In this document: positions 1 through 11,450 of the stretch, piece after piece
How positions within the stretch are numbered: position 1 is the stretch's first letter
Layout: every line of letters starts with the position of its first letter
Origin: Brienomyrus brachyistius
Lineage: Eukaryota > Chordata > Actinopteri > Osteoglossiformes > Mormyridae
Direction of reading: 5' to 3'
Assembly: GCF_023856365.1 (NCBI RefSeq)
Contig: NC_064540.1
Span: 3,965,501-4,029,500 of the forward strand
DNA: 64,000 nt
Translations under genes and position numbers: made by a program
The notes under the pieces: generated by a model
What the model was told of the DNA's origin: nothing
The model's database searches: none
What the model saw: only the letters and a program-made list of their open reading frames with translations

Positions 1-404
1 AGGTTAATCAGTCATTCAGTCATTTATTCATTTAAGGCTTTCAATTATGTAATTTAATTTAATAATCAAATGCTTATAATTAAATTTGTTACTGTTATTT
101 TAGGGAACAGAATAAATGAAATATATTTCCTATTAGCTGTCATATCAAAATAAACACACATACATCCAGGAAATCTTTCAAAAAATTAAATACAGAAGCA
201 TACAGATTTGTCAGTCTTCAATCTGCGGCAGAATGATGATTAACCAAAGTATGCAGAAAGATTAGAGGTGAAAATCTCTAGTAGTTTTTCAGTTTTGGTC
301 GGCCTCACAAACGTAGACAGGCTAGCACGTCCATTACAGCAGCTTCATTATTTGCACAAAGCCACAACAATTACCAGGCATTGTGAGTGATTCTGTTTGC
401 AGGG

Positions 405-620
405 TTGCCAGTTCAATGCCGTGTGTATGTGTGTGAGTGGAATGCATGGTTGCACAGGTTGTGCACGCATGTCATGCGGTTAGTGATTTCTTTGTGTGGC
501 TTTGTGCCCTGCGTCCCACTCTGAGTGTCTCCTGCCTCATTTCCTCATGCTTCCAGGGTGAGGCTCCATACTCACTGCAACCCGCACTGGATATGCCATC
601 CCGAAAATGGTGTTTTTTTA
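405..620 (+). repeat. Old SINE/LINE-tail relic
   Basis: This is a diverged copy, in plus orientation, of the tRNA-headed SINE seen complete at 5229 and 37387. Recognisable pieces in order are a decayed B-box (ttgccagttcaat), a GT-rich spacer, a 'tgccctgcg' block, a 'gcttccagggtgaggctcc' block and a final 'gaaaatgg'. No target-site duplication is visible. The call rests on the order of the blocks compared with the intact copies and is an inference. Confidence 0.45.
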
Positions 621-3215
621 AAGGGCATTCAGGATGTAAATGCCACTGATACCATACTCTTTTATTATGGTCTCCACACTATTTTAACCCACATGCCATG
701 TTTATAATTCTGAAATGACTTTTAGTTGGGTAATCAAGACCTGCTGAAACAGCTTAGCACTGCAAATTGTTTTAACATCGATACTTTAAAATGGTTGTTA
801 CAGTAAATCACTGTAAAACTGTCTGCCAGTGATCTTTGAAATTTGTAACTAGCTTGCTAAGCAATGAGTCTGAGGTAATACAATCTGGTAGGATTTCACT
901 GATAATGAACTATCAGTGTGAATCTTAAATAACTCTGTTGATAAATATGCTTAATATACGTTATCTTAGCATGAACTCTACTCATTAGTTTAAACGAATT
1001 TGCCTAAAATTCTTCACTGCTACCAAGCAATTTCAAATGCAATCATGCCCCCCAAAGAAAAAAAAAATGAAACCTGAAAAGAAACCGTTTATAACATGGA
1101 TTCTTACCTGGGGTGAATTTCACACCTCCTCTATTGACTGGGGTATTTCAGTTAATTTTATAGTTCATTTTGACAGGTGTGAAATCTTTGCTGCACCAAG
1201 GCGAACAAACAAAAAATACATTTATCTGTACAAGGTTGTCTTTGAAACAAAAGAAACTGTATGCCTGAACCTTCAAAACACATCTCAGGGGAATGCTGAG
1301 TTCTGAACCATTTAGCGAGACTAGCACACACTGTATCACCCACCTCATGTCAGAGAGAAATATGCTGCCCAGCCCGAAGTGAGAGCTAGTCGATGTGTTA
1401 ACTGAGGACATGCAAAAACAATCACAGATGAATAAGTAAGTGATGTGTTATATGGTGATGCGTTTTTTGGTCTGGAGTATTTTATCATGTACAAACCGCG
1501 TACAAACACTGATATTTAAAGCTTTAACTGTAAGTATCATAAGAGAGATGGTGCAGCTGTTTAATAAGTTTGATTTGAACATTTTTTGTTCAGATTAAAT
1601 GGCTGCCGACTAATTAGAAAAGTGAAAAAAGAGGGATTGTGTGAAATGCAACTCGCAAAAACCAATGAAAGTAAATGGGACACCTCCTTATATGCATTGG
1701 TGTACGAAGGTAAAAGCAGTTTAATGACGTGTTTAAAGTGAAATTTAAAAAAGAATTGCTTATATCCAGTAGTATTTGAATTGAAATGAGAAAGTTTAGC
1801 GTATATACGGCTTCAGGTCCCCATGAGAGACATCTCAGTACAACCTCATTTCAGCGTCCAAGACGTGTAGCTATCAGTAATACAATGGTGTCTAATCTTA
1901 TCTTGAAATTCACATAAGGCGCCTCACGCCTCACGCTCTTATGAGCTTTTGGAGATGCGGAGGCTAATGCTGGTCTCTTTGTCAACACAGAGTTTACCCA
2001 ACACAGATGTATGCGACACACATCTGAATGCAGAAGGCTCTATACCAGAGGACTTCGCTGTATTTGCAATTTTCTCATTTTGACCCAGTTTTCCATCTTT
2101 CAGTTGCTGCAGGTAATTTTCACAGCAGAAGTTATTTTGTAATCTACACTTCACCTCAAAAAATATTTTTTTTTTGTATGTACTGCCTTTTTGTCATAAG
2201 TGACCTTCAGATATTTCTGTTTCTTCCCACAATCCAAAGGTTTCTTTATGCAAACCAATGACTAAATGGATCATTTTGTGTGACCACATATGTGTCATTT
2301 TGTACAGCATGCTGGTTGCTTCATGATAACATCACATCAGGAAAACCCTGATTGGATAAGGACTTATTGAAAATGTTTTATTGTGTATGCATTACTTTGC
2401 CGACTTAAAAGACAAGTCATTATTTTATTTTTTTTGCGTGCACTTTTGGTTGTGGACGGGGATGAGGGGAATTTCATCATCAGGGGTTCCTGCAGACAGC
2501 TGTGGTTGATTTGTGTGTAGCTCAGATTTTTATGTTTAGTGGAAACTGTGGGTGTCTATGTGCATCGACCACGCATGTACAACATAATTGATTAGGTATT
2601 TCTAGTAGTTGGCAGTGCCGACTTTCACTGATCAGCGGTCAACAACGAAAAAGTAGCGGAACAATAGCTGTTGTTGAAGCAGTCATGGTGAGCAGCTGCA
2701 TGAGGAGGCTCAGAGGTAACCGCATATCTAATTGTTCATACTGTCCAGACATTATTCTGAGGCGTATGGTATTTTAAAAAGCAACACTATTCCACGATTA
2801 TTCAGGGGGGGGATTCTGGCTAATTTTGTCATAAGGATTTCAAAATACCGCAATATTCTTTATTACTGTAATACCGCCTAAACCTAGACTAATAACTGTT
2901 GATAAGAGTTTATCCATTTCACCACACTGCCTGTATTCGTGTTTGTTGCAGTTCATCTGCCCCCTACTGCTCTGGTAGAGTATCACTGCTGTATGCATGC
3001 ACCGGCCACGGTCGTCTGCATCCACGCCCAGGACTGTCCACTGCCCTAAAGTGCATGCGGAAAAGCATAATATGAATTGGCCTTTTGACCTGGCTTAGAA
3101 CAAGAACTTGTTTTTCCTGTCAACAATACTGTCCAGAGAAAAAACAAATAAATGGTGAAATGATAACTTCAAGCAGTAATTTTGTCACTATCTATGCAAA
3201 TGATCACCTTGCAAT
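621..3215. other. Unique-looking AT-rich sequence, no gene seen
   Basis: I see no coding region, RNA gene or clear mobile element here. Open frames are all under 90 codons, with no recognisable domain. A small inverted repeat (ttcacacct at about 1118, aggtgtgaa at about 1176) is probably chance. Confidence 0.6.
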
Positions 3216-3301
3216 GGATGTTAATTGAGCAAGCAGTTACTGAAAAAGATGGATGGATGGATGGATGGATGGATGGATGGATGGATGGATGGATGGCTGG
3301 A
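3216..3301 (+). repeat. LINE/SINE tail with (ATGG)n array
   Basis: The phrase 'aagcagttactgaaaaagatgg' (split here as aagcagttactg + aaaaagatgg) leads into about 12 tandem ATGG units. This matches the 3' tail of the SINE/LINE copies elsewhere in the window (aagcggtt...aaaatggatgg). It is probably a heavily 5'-truncated insertion whose tail expanded as a microsatellite. Confidence 0.5.
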
Positions 3302-4640
3302 TGAGCTTGTCTAATAGGACTTGGTCAGCATTTGTTTGTTTTCTTTGTGAAGTTGTATTGGTCTTCCTCTCTTTTGATGATGAATGAACCCTAAATTTCC
3401 TGCTTTTTGAATTATTTTCCATAGTTCCTTAGTTAATATAATAATTTATCGCCAGGCAGAATAAAAATCTCACAAAAAGGACATTCGATCCAACTGGTTG
3501 CAAATCTACGGGAAGGAAAACATCAGTTCATAGTGTCCACTCTGAACATAAATGAGAAAAGGGCCTTTGATGGGGATACCCCAGCTTCTCTTGGATTTCA
3601 CTGGGTCTCTCATGTTACACAGCTGATCTTGAGTGAGAACCAAAGCATCTTCTTCTTTATCAAAAGAGCGTCACGATCTAAAAGAGAATACATTTACGCC
3701 TTAGTAGCAGTTCATGCAGTTCGACAGATCCACAAGGGCCCGTTTCTGGTAAACGGAGCATTTTCATGTGCGTGCAGAGATTTTAGGTCTGTTTATTCCC
3801 CCTGCACAAAGAGTGAAATTTGTTTCTCCTGGCAACAGCGACTAGCAATTCCTCCCACCTAAGTCACACATCACAACAGCAGGGCTTATAAGTTTCATTC
3901 TTCATGCTTTTATTTATTTTGTTGGCATCATGAGGGGGTAAAAAAAACTTCACATATTCTATCAAAATAATGTTTTGGAGTATACAAGCTATCAGTGACT
4001 TGGAAGAGGTGGATTAAGAATGTGTGAATGCAAATATTTCATTATTATTAATATAGCAACAAATTAAACTGTTGTGGTAAATCTTCAAATTATCCAACCA
4101 TTTTATGCTTTTTTTAAAAAAAATCAAAACATTCAATGGTAGCTCTGTAAAGAAGTCGCAAGAATGTTTATTGAGTTAAGTGTTTCTTGTCCTTCATTTT
4201 AATAAACATTACTCTGAACTCACCTTGACCTGTTCATGGTAATTGGTTGTTAGTTAATCTCTTCTGTCAGGGGATAACAAAACTAAAATAAATGAATAAA
4301 TTCTCAATTCTTTATGCATAATGAATGTAACACTGAATGATACCAAAGTCCATATACAGAGTACTGAGTATGTCGTGTGATGGACTTTCCTCCTGCAAGC
4401 CAAAAACATTTCATTTAGGTGAGTTTCTACTCTGGGGCAGAGCAAACTAAGTACTCACTCCCCCTCAACTGGAACTGCTGACTTTCATTTATTATTATTA
4501 TTTATCTATTTATTGGTAATCAACAGACACTATATGTATTCCAACATTTTATGCTCCTGGGTTATTTATTTTCTGCATGCATACTGCATTAAATCCAGGA
4601 CCCATGTTTGATTATGAAACCCTCCCCTTGTTGATTGTTG
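3302..4640. other. No recognised gene; one 109-codon open frame
   Basis: A plus-strand open frame at 3533-3862 (109 codons) is the longest in the stretch. It resembles no family I know, has no signal peptide or domain motif and lacks splice or promoter context, so I do not call it a gene. The rest is AT-rich sequence with no identifiable repeat. Confidence 0.55.
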
Positions 4641-4902
4641 TTTGTATGTTTACACAATGGTTCTGGCAGAACACTATTTTGTGCCACTATATACCTGTAT
4701 GCGGATGGTATGACAACAATGTCGACTTGACTTGACTTGAACTGTTGTCTCTGAATGGCTCATAGGGTGTGAATGTGTGTCTTGCTATTGACTGGCCGGT
4801 TAATCTGGGCACCCCGGCTTTGGGTCCTGCACTGTCTGGGACAGGTTCCAGGCTCAACGTAACCCAGTACTACATAGGTAATTACAGAAGATGGATGGAA
4901 TA
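4641..4902 (+). repeat. Two abutting old retroposon fragments
   Basis: The left part ends in a 'cgacttgacttgacttgaac' tail (4722-4742). The right part (about 4743-4902) carries SINE tail blocks ('gttgtctctgaatggctcat', 'cctgcactgtctgggacagg') and ends in 'agatggatgg'. This block order is that of the plus-orientation SINE/LINE family of this window. No duplications were found. Confidence 0.5.
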
Positions 4903-5219
4903 TCGATGGCTGGATTCTGCAGATCAGCAAACGATCACAATCGTAAAACGTTTTAGAGCTGCGTGGCAGTGGAAACGACAGATCCGAACGTCATTCCCAT
5001 CACGCAGTCATCGCATATAACAATATGAGCTGCTTTTACATAAGTAAACTTATACAGTGGCACGAATAGTACTTTGATGGATCTTCTCAATATCATCACT
5101 ATAGTTTGAGTAGTAGATAAGTAATTTTCTGTCAATTCAGAAAGGTCTGCTTGAATTAGGTCTTTGTGTTACATATCTTGAGATTTAATGATATGTCGAA
5201 TGCCACAATGAATACATTT
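4903..5219. other. No feature seen
   Basis: Short AT-rich interval between retroposon copies. I see no gene or repeat. Confidence 0.5.
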
Positions 5220-5228
5220 AATGAGAAC

Positions 5229-5567
5229 ATCCATCCATCCATTTTCCAAACCGCTTATCCTACTGGGTCGCGGGGGGTCCGGAGCCTATCCCGGAAGCAA
5301 TGGGAACGAGGCAGGGAACAACCCAGGATGGGGGGCCAGCCCATCGCAGGGCACACTCACACACCATTCACTCACGGACAATTTAGCAACTCCGATTAGC
5401 CTCAGTATGTTTTTGGACTGTGGGGGGAAACCGGAGTACCCGGGGGGAATCCCACGAGGACATGGGGAGAACATGCAAACTCCACACACATGTGACCCAG
5501 GCGGAGACTCGAACCCGGGTCCCAGAGCTGTGCGGCAGCAGTGCTAACCACTGCACCATCATGCCTT
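5229..5567 (-). mobile_element. tRNA-headed SINE, near full length, copy 1
   Basis: Read on the minus strand, it starts with a tRNA-like pol III promoter: an A-box-like tggtgcagtgg and a B-box-like ggttcgagtc. A conserved body follows, and it ends in the (ATGG)n tail. The flanks carry an 11-bp target-site duplication with one mismatch: aatgagaacat at 5220-5230 (last bases shared with the tail) and aacgagaacat at 5568-5578. The tail resembles L2-type LINE 3' ends of fish, so L2-like machinery probably mobilised it (inference). Other copies are at 26904, 37387 and 63532. Confidence 0.85.
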
Positions 5568-5578
5568 AACGAGAACAT

Positions 5579-6590
5579 ATCTAAAATAATTTAAAGAAGA
5601 AGCTTATATGTTTAAAACCATTTTTTAGATTTTGATATATGAGCTTTAACGACCATGGAAAATGGACAAGACGGCAGTGATTCAATTTGATATGGTGGAA
5701 AGCAAAACAGTAATATATATTTTATTCAGGAAGCAAATTTAATAATAAGTAAAAATCTACACGTCTCTGACGACTGACTCCCTGGTTCCGAAGGGTGTGT
5801 GATGCTCATCTCATATGTGGTGTTCCTATAATCACATCGGATGTATCCTCAGAGCACAAAGACATCACACAGAGAGCACAAATACAGAGAACGCCAGGGC
5901 GACCAGCATGCTTCTTCAGACAGTAGCTGTCTTGCATAGCCTTTCTATCAAGAGTATCACCCAGGAAACCGTGGGAGGTGACAGACAGGCTCCAGAGGCT
6001 GGGATTGGAAACCCAGATAAGAGTGACCAGTCAAAACCTGTTCCTACTCAAATCCTCTCGCTTCAGCCAAGCATACCATCTGAGTCAGGCACCGAATCCG
6101 TGTTCCACATGCTGATAAATGTTAATTGGCAAATATCGAAAACAAGCAGCCATCTCTGGCAACATATACGTTCATGTAAAACTAGAGATTCAGTAAAAAG
6201 ACTTTAGCTTTTCATAACTCATTTCGGTTTTCATACTAAATTGCATATATGTACAAAGTAAAAAGCCAAGTAAATGCTGGATGGCATCTTTTCAAATGAT
6301 GGAACGTTACTTTCAGCAGTCATACCTGTAGCGTTATTTTAGCTACTAATGAAATGGGATGTAATCGGTCTGCTGCAACATTACTCTCACTTGCCCCATT
6401 ATTTTATTTATGGACATAATTTATTACATTGGTGTCCTTGCTTGTTTTGCATAACACCCCAAAGTAAATTCCTGGTATGCATATGTACTTGACGATAAAT
6501 AAACAATTCTGATTTTGTATGATTTCATCTTCTGTGACATTTTCATAGGATGTTTTTATAGGGACACATATTTCTTCTTTACTGTGAGCC
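5579..6590. other. No gene recognised
   Basis: A 130-codon open frame (5815-6207, plus) has no recognisable motif. The left part is AT-rich. No repeat was identified with confidence. Confidence 0.55.
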
Positions 6591-6800
6591 ATCCATCCAT
6601 CCATCCATCCCTCCATCCCTCCATCCATCCATCCATACATCCATCCATCCATCCTACTACCCTTCATCCCTATTATTGGTGCAGGGGTCCAGCAACCTAT
6701 GCCAGGTAACATAGGGTACAAGGCTGGGGAACACCCTGGAATGGATGGCAGTCCTTTGCAGGGTTCATACACACTCACACTCTGTGACAATTGTCTCCAA
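6591..6800 (-). repeat. Diverged SINE/LINE 3' end with CCAT array
   Basis: A (CCAT)n run (about 6591-6652) is followed by blocks that are the reverse complement of the SINE/LINE tail: 'ggggtccagcaacctatgcc', 'ggctggggaacaccctgga' and 'gcagggttcatacacactca'. It is therefore a minus-strand insertion, older than the copy at 5229. Confidence 0.6.
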
Positions 6801-6964
6801 TCTGTATTACAGTGAAAGCTCCTTTTCAAAAAAATCAATCTGGGAAGTTACAGAATAGAGATTAATCCTATTGGGGAAATTCTCTCTTCACATACCCCAT
6901 CTTGCTCTGCATGAGACACACATACAGCTGAGAGCAAGCTTGGGGGGTCACAGTACAAGGTCAG

Positions 6965-7108
6965 TCAGCGTGCAGCGCCCCTGGGGCGGGGGGGTTAAGG
7001 GCCTTGCTCAAGGGCCCACGGACATGTGACTATTCTGCCGAAGCTCACACCAGCAATCCCCCATCACAAGCGCAGAGGCTTAGCCTGCTGAGCTACTCAC
7101 CGCCCCCT
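6965..7108 (-). mobile_element. tRNA-derived SINE of a second family
   Basis: On the minus strand the right end begins gggcggtgagtagctcagc. The A-box tagctcagcagg (complement of 7084-7095) fits the tRNA consensus exactly. The body runs to the block 'ccttgagcaaggcccttaac'. The family is common in fish genomes as far as I recall. No target-site duplication was confirmed. Confidence 0.6.
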
Positions 7109-7320
7109 AGGGGCAAGATCGCTCTCGGTATGTTTTGCCAACCAGGTGGGGTGGGAGGCGCTGTCAAAAAGCCTGCATGCCTTTGGCCTGTGGTAAGAAA
7201 CCACAGTACCCAAAGGAAACCTGTGTGATATGAGGAGAAGATGCAATCTGCACAGACACATCCCAGAGGCAGGATTCGAACCCCGTAGCTGGTGAGGTGA
7301 GGCCAATGTGCCACCCTTCT
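7109..7320 (-). repeat. SINE head fragment (first family), diverged
   Basis: The minus strand shows a B-box-like ggggttcgaatcc near 7275 and the block that reads 'cagtacccaaaggaaac' on the plus strand. These match the head and body of the SINE at 5229. The tail half is missing. Confidence 0.5.
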
Positions 7321-8968
7321 CTCTGTGATATGACTTAAATTCGGCTAAGCTTGCTTTTTTTTCTAGTACACTCCGTTGGTATTCCATTACTATACATCTT
7401 GTCATTGACGAAAATTTCACTTCAAGTCACGATCCTTTCAGGGTTACGCTATATATACAGATATATTCTCGCTTTCTGCTCCTGACTGCAGTGGATCAAA
7501 AGATAAACAAAAAAACACAGCTATTGTAGGTAAAATGTTATGAATACAGAATGCTGGAAAAGTGTGCCTAAAAAGTTAATGTTCATTTACTGAGGAAAAA
7601 TCCAGGACAGGCTTCCCTGAGGAATGGAAGAAATAGCTTGTCAAAATTCCACGAAGAACTGTAAGAATGCACGCACATCTGTGCAGGCTTTTCATAAACT
7701 TGGCAGGTTCAACATTACGTATCTGATCATTTTCTGTAATGAAATCAACGACCCAGCAATCTCCCACTGATGTTCTTTGCTTTGCATCTGCCAGTTGATT
7801 CAAGCTTATTATTTTCTTTACTCAATTGTTTTGTAGAAGTTAATGCAAAGGTTTTGTTATTAAGACGTTAATAAATTGGAAAATCAATAAGTAATATAAG
7901 GAAAAATCAGTTTCAAAAGAAATGCAGGTTCGCTGGTGACATTTCATAAAGAGCATTTTGTATTTATGCTATGGTGGCTGTCAGCATAGGGATGGCAAGC
8001 TAGCTGGGGCCCCACGGATGGAGCGAATCAGCACCATGCCAAAGACTAAACCTGCAAGTAAATGGACAGAAATAGCAGAAACAGCAGCTTTGTTTTCCCG
8101 TACATCAGCACAGCTGGTCCTAAGTAGTTCATTGAAGAGCAGCTGGAGCTGAAACAAGTACAAATGTCAGAACCGTCATGCAATTCTGTTCATTGATTGT
8201 TGCCTCGTATTGCATAGAGACAATTATCATGGCAGTGATGGAAACATGAGAATATATAACTAGACAAAAGTTACAGGCGTGGCCTAAAAATGAAGATAGA
8301 GATGATCCTACCAAAGACACATCCATTCACCCATCCTTGTCAGAGGGGGGGGGGGGGGGGGCGTTTCCCAAACCGTACAGAACATAGTATAGGGCACAAT
8401 CAATCAATATTAGTAAATGCATGAGGTCTCAGATATTACACATTTTCTATTTATGCTATCAAGAAGGTAGATTTGCCTGTTGTCAAATCCTATTTGCTGG
8501 AATTTTTCTATATCGAAGAAGCTGCCAGACATCCGTACTGTACATATGTGCATATCTGAGACGTGGCTGGAATTCTGCATTGTAATTTGGCCCGTCGATT
8601 TCAATAATTATCTGATAGCAAAAGAACCTCTTAAATCTTTCCCGTTTATATAGACCAATAAAGTTTGGGGGCTGCCCTCAGCCTGACTAATCCCAGTTAC
8701 TTACATGACACAGTGTTTCCTGTGAAACTGGTAGTCAGCCAATGACTTGAGTTATATCACTTACATCAGTTCTAAAACACCTGTTCAATTGCATGCATGT
8801 AAATTCATGCATGTTGGCCTGTTTACCTATCGTAAAAGATATTTGTAAGTTCTCCATCAGAATTACGTGTAACTAGGGGAAATGTCCAGGATCTATGTAA
8901 TCTTGCTGTCTACTTATATTGGAAACATTCAATGTTTTTGCACTTTTGTTATATGTCATCAGTGAGGA

Positions 8969-8970
<2 letters not shown>
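7321..8970. other. No gene recognised; contains a G17 tract
   Basis: There is a run of 17 G at 8345-8361. Otherwise the stretch is AT-rich sequence with only short open frames and no repeat that I can name. Confidence 0.55.

Positions 8971-8971
<1 letters not shown>

Positions 8972-9030
<59 letters not shown>
8972..9030. repeat. (TA)n microsatellite
   Basis: A pure alternating TA run of about 59 bp. Alternating TA is self-complementary and likely to be length-polymorphic. Confidence 0.95.
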
Positions 9031-9032
<2 letters not shown>

Positions 9033-9744
9033 CTTGTTGTATTATTTTACACGTTGGGGTTAGGGTACCTTCAACTTCAAAACAGCATTTATATTTCAAA
9101 ACGATATGTGTCATTTAAGAAAACTGACATTTGGTGGAACTTGAATCAAAAGTCAAAAATGATCATTTGACAGAGTATGGAACACAGAGCTAGTGGGAAC
9201 AAAAATGATCAAGAAATCTGAACAGGCTCCAAGAACTTCATGGTATCTTCTTCTATCGGGGATTTTTGTGTAAAAAGAATATGTCGGAAAGATCTAGTAA
9301 GATCGGGCTGAGGAAAGGCATGTAACGTTAATATTTTATGTCTTCAGTTTCTCCTTAGTAAGATAATGTGCTATGAAAAAAACTCGCATGTGTGCAGTTC
9401 CTATGAAAAATACAGTCCTACCCTTCTGAAATGGGGGGGGGGGGGGTTCTGCCCAATATTACTGCAAATTTCAAATTTATTTGCACAATTCATGCTGGAT
9501 ATTTTGGCTTAACACAGGAAATCCCTTGTCCAGTTTAACAAGTGCTGCAATCAAATCCTGACATTTTAGTAGAGCTTTTCCAAGACCAGACAAAAATACA
9601 GTGAGCTTAAAACTCCATCTGAACTTTAAAATCATATAGTACGATGTAATGGCTCAGTCTTCCCGACATGTTATTATGTTATATAAGAGCTACTTTAAGT
9701 GTTGCAATGGCAAATCTGAGATACAGAGCAGCAGCTAAACAGCC
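9031..9744. other. No feature except a poly-G tract
   Basis: Fourteen consecutive G at 9433-9446. Nothing else was recognised. Confidence 0.55.
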
Positions 9745-9840
9745 GAATGACATCAGCGCTTGCTCAGTGAATGACATCAGCGCCCACTCAATGAATGACA
9801 TCACTGCCGGCTCAATGAATGATATCACTGCCCGCTCAAT
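9745..9840. repeat. 24-bp tandem repeat, four copies
   Basis: Units begin gaatgacatcagcgc and run 9745-9768, 9769-9792, 9793-9816 and 9817-9840. Adjacent units differ at a few positions, and no gaps are needed. The period is a multiple of three, so reading frames stay open on both strands. That explains the 79- and 108-codon frames over this spot. I do not call them genes. Confidence 0.9.
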
Positions 9841-10011
9841 AAGAACACCCACTTTCAAAGCGGCGTCCACTTCCTCGATTGTCCCCCTTATTGCTTGCCT
9901 GTGTAGCATCTTCAACATAAGCCAGGGTTTCTTGGTCTACCTCCACAAGGATACTGGGGCAGACAATTTTGAAAATACTCATATTACTAATTAGTAATAT
10001 GTGTTAAACAG

Positions 10012-10140
10012 TACTTCACAACCCGGTCCTCCAGACTGTCTACATTTTTGCTTTTTCCTAGCTTCATCCCAGACAGTCAATATTCTTGAGAAAAAGACAT
10101 AAGACTGTCCGGGGCTCCCCAAGGACCTGTTTGAGAAAGT
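10012..10140. repeat. Foldback element (degenerate)
   Basis: The arms pair imperfectly: ggtcctccagactgtctac near 10023 with the reverse complement of the segment ending ccccaaggacc near 10130, and tttttgctttttc with gagaaaaagaca. The pattern matches the cleaner foldback at 17417, so it is probably an older copy of that family. Confidence 0.5.
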
Positions 10141-10790
10141 CTTAAAAACCACAAGTGACCTTCAACCTATCAAGCGAGATATGTGGCCGCCTAGAGCAGT
10201 GTCTTCTGAGAGGGGGCGCCGACTTAACCAGCCCCCCCCCCACACCACACGGCCCTGGCCCTGCTGGCAGTGAAACTTGCTAAGGGCACCGACAAAGGAT
10301 GTAGCTGAAATGCCCTGTCGCTTGCAGCATGTTTTACGTTACATTATACTTCAGTGCGAAAGCATCCCCTCCTGTTTCGTTCAAACCTCGTGTGACACTT
10401 TGTCCCCGATGACCTTGCAGTGATCTGCAAACTTTTCAGGCCTTTCATGTGACTCACATGTAGTTAAAAACACAGTTGTCTCCAGGAACGCCCAAACAAC
10501 TTATGCATATATGCTGAAAAAACACAATATAAAAACATAAACAAATACAAATAATACAGAAACAATGTTGCTCCTGAAAATAAATCACTTAAATATATGG
10601 GGGAAAAATGCTGAAGATGCAAAGAAAACAAATGAAAAGAGAAAATAAAAAACTGACACATCACCTCGGAAAAATGTATTTAACAAAGAAAAAGTGTCAA
10701 GTGTGAATGTGAGCCTGTACACACACAGCTGTCAATGCTGTCCACATATATAGATATAACAAAAAATAACCCTTTATATCCAGCATCCAG
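10141..10790. other. No gene recognised
   Basis: Mixed sequence with a short C-rich tract at about 10231. The right half is AT-rich. No coding or repeat signal was identified. Confidence 0.5.
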
Positions 10791-11450
10791 TTTGCACACA
10801 GACATCGAGACGCATGACTTTCATGTCCCGGCTTTGGCAGAGGTGTCGCTTCCCCATGCAGAGTGATGGGTTGTTAGGCACCTCGGGGAGAGACGACGTG
10901 TGACATCACCAGCACAGCCTGACCCGACAGAATCCACCACACCCCCCCAAGCCGGTCTGTCACTGCTCTGTGGGAAGGTCGCGTGCCGCAGAGCCTGAGA
11001 GATGCGACGTGACGGTCAGCTTCGCCTTGATCGTCGGCCAAACCGACGCGTCCGCGTCAAGTCATCCGCTACGAGTCCTCCCTCCTTCGGGTGTCTGGCT
11101 GTTTCCTCACTGGCCACTTCACTTTTAAGGTTTGCTTTGTGGTTGCTGCCTTATCGTTACTGTACCTACCCACCCGCATTAATTCGCGGCTGCTAGATTA
11201 TCTCCTACTCGAAGGATGAGGAGATGCCATGTGGCACAGTATGAGATTGCAGTCCAAAACTGAGACAAAAGCTTATAAATGCATCCTGGGCAGAGATGCA
11301 TAAAAGCTCTGTAATCTCCCGGAGCGAGTGCATCGCGTGGCCGAAAGCATAACTCAGCCACTGATGAAACGCCGTCCAGGTACATCCTTGACATTTTTTC
11401 CTTGACCTTTGCTCCGGATGCAGCAAACAATTTGTCTTGCGAACCCTCTG
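10791..11450. other. GC-richer unique block, possible conserved non-coding DNA
   Basis: Base composition rises above the flanks, CpGs are frequent (for example around 11015-11075) and there are no low-complexity runs. A minus-strand 83-codon frame (11179-11430) covers part of it but shows no domain I recognise. It could be a regulatory element, a non-coding exon or a remnant exon. I cannot choose between them without comparative data. Confidence 0.3.

Noticed and set aside
3533..3862. 109-codon plus-strand frame
   Set aside because: No recognisable domain and no supporting exon signals. Length is within chance expectation for a 64-kb window.
7084..7095. tRNA gene suggested by a perfect A-box on the minus strand
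   Set aside because: No cloverleaf can be drawn with a proper B-box and anticodon at tRNA spacing. The surrounding text is a SINE body.
8919..9170. Open frame through the (TA)n tract
   Set aside because: It encodes alternating Ile/Tyr from a microsatellite and is not a gene.
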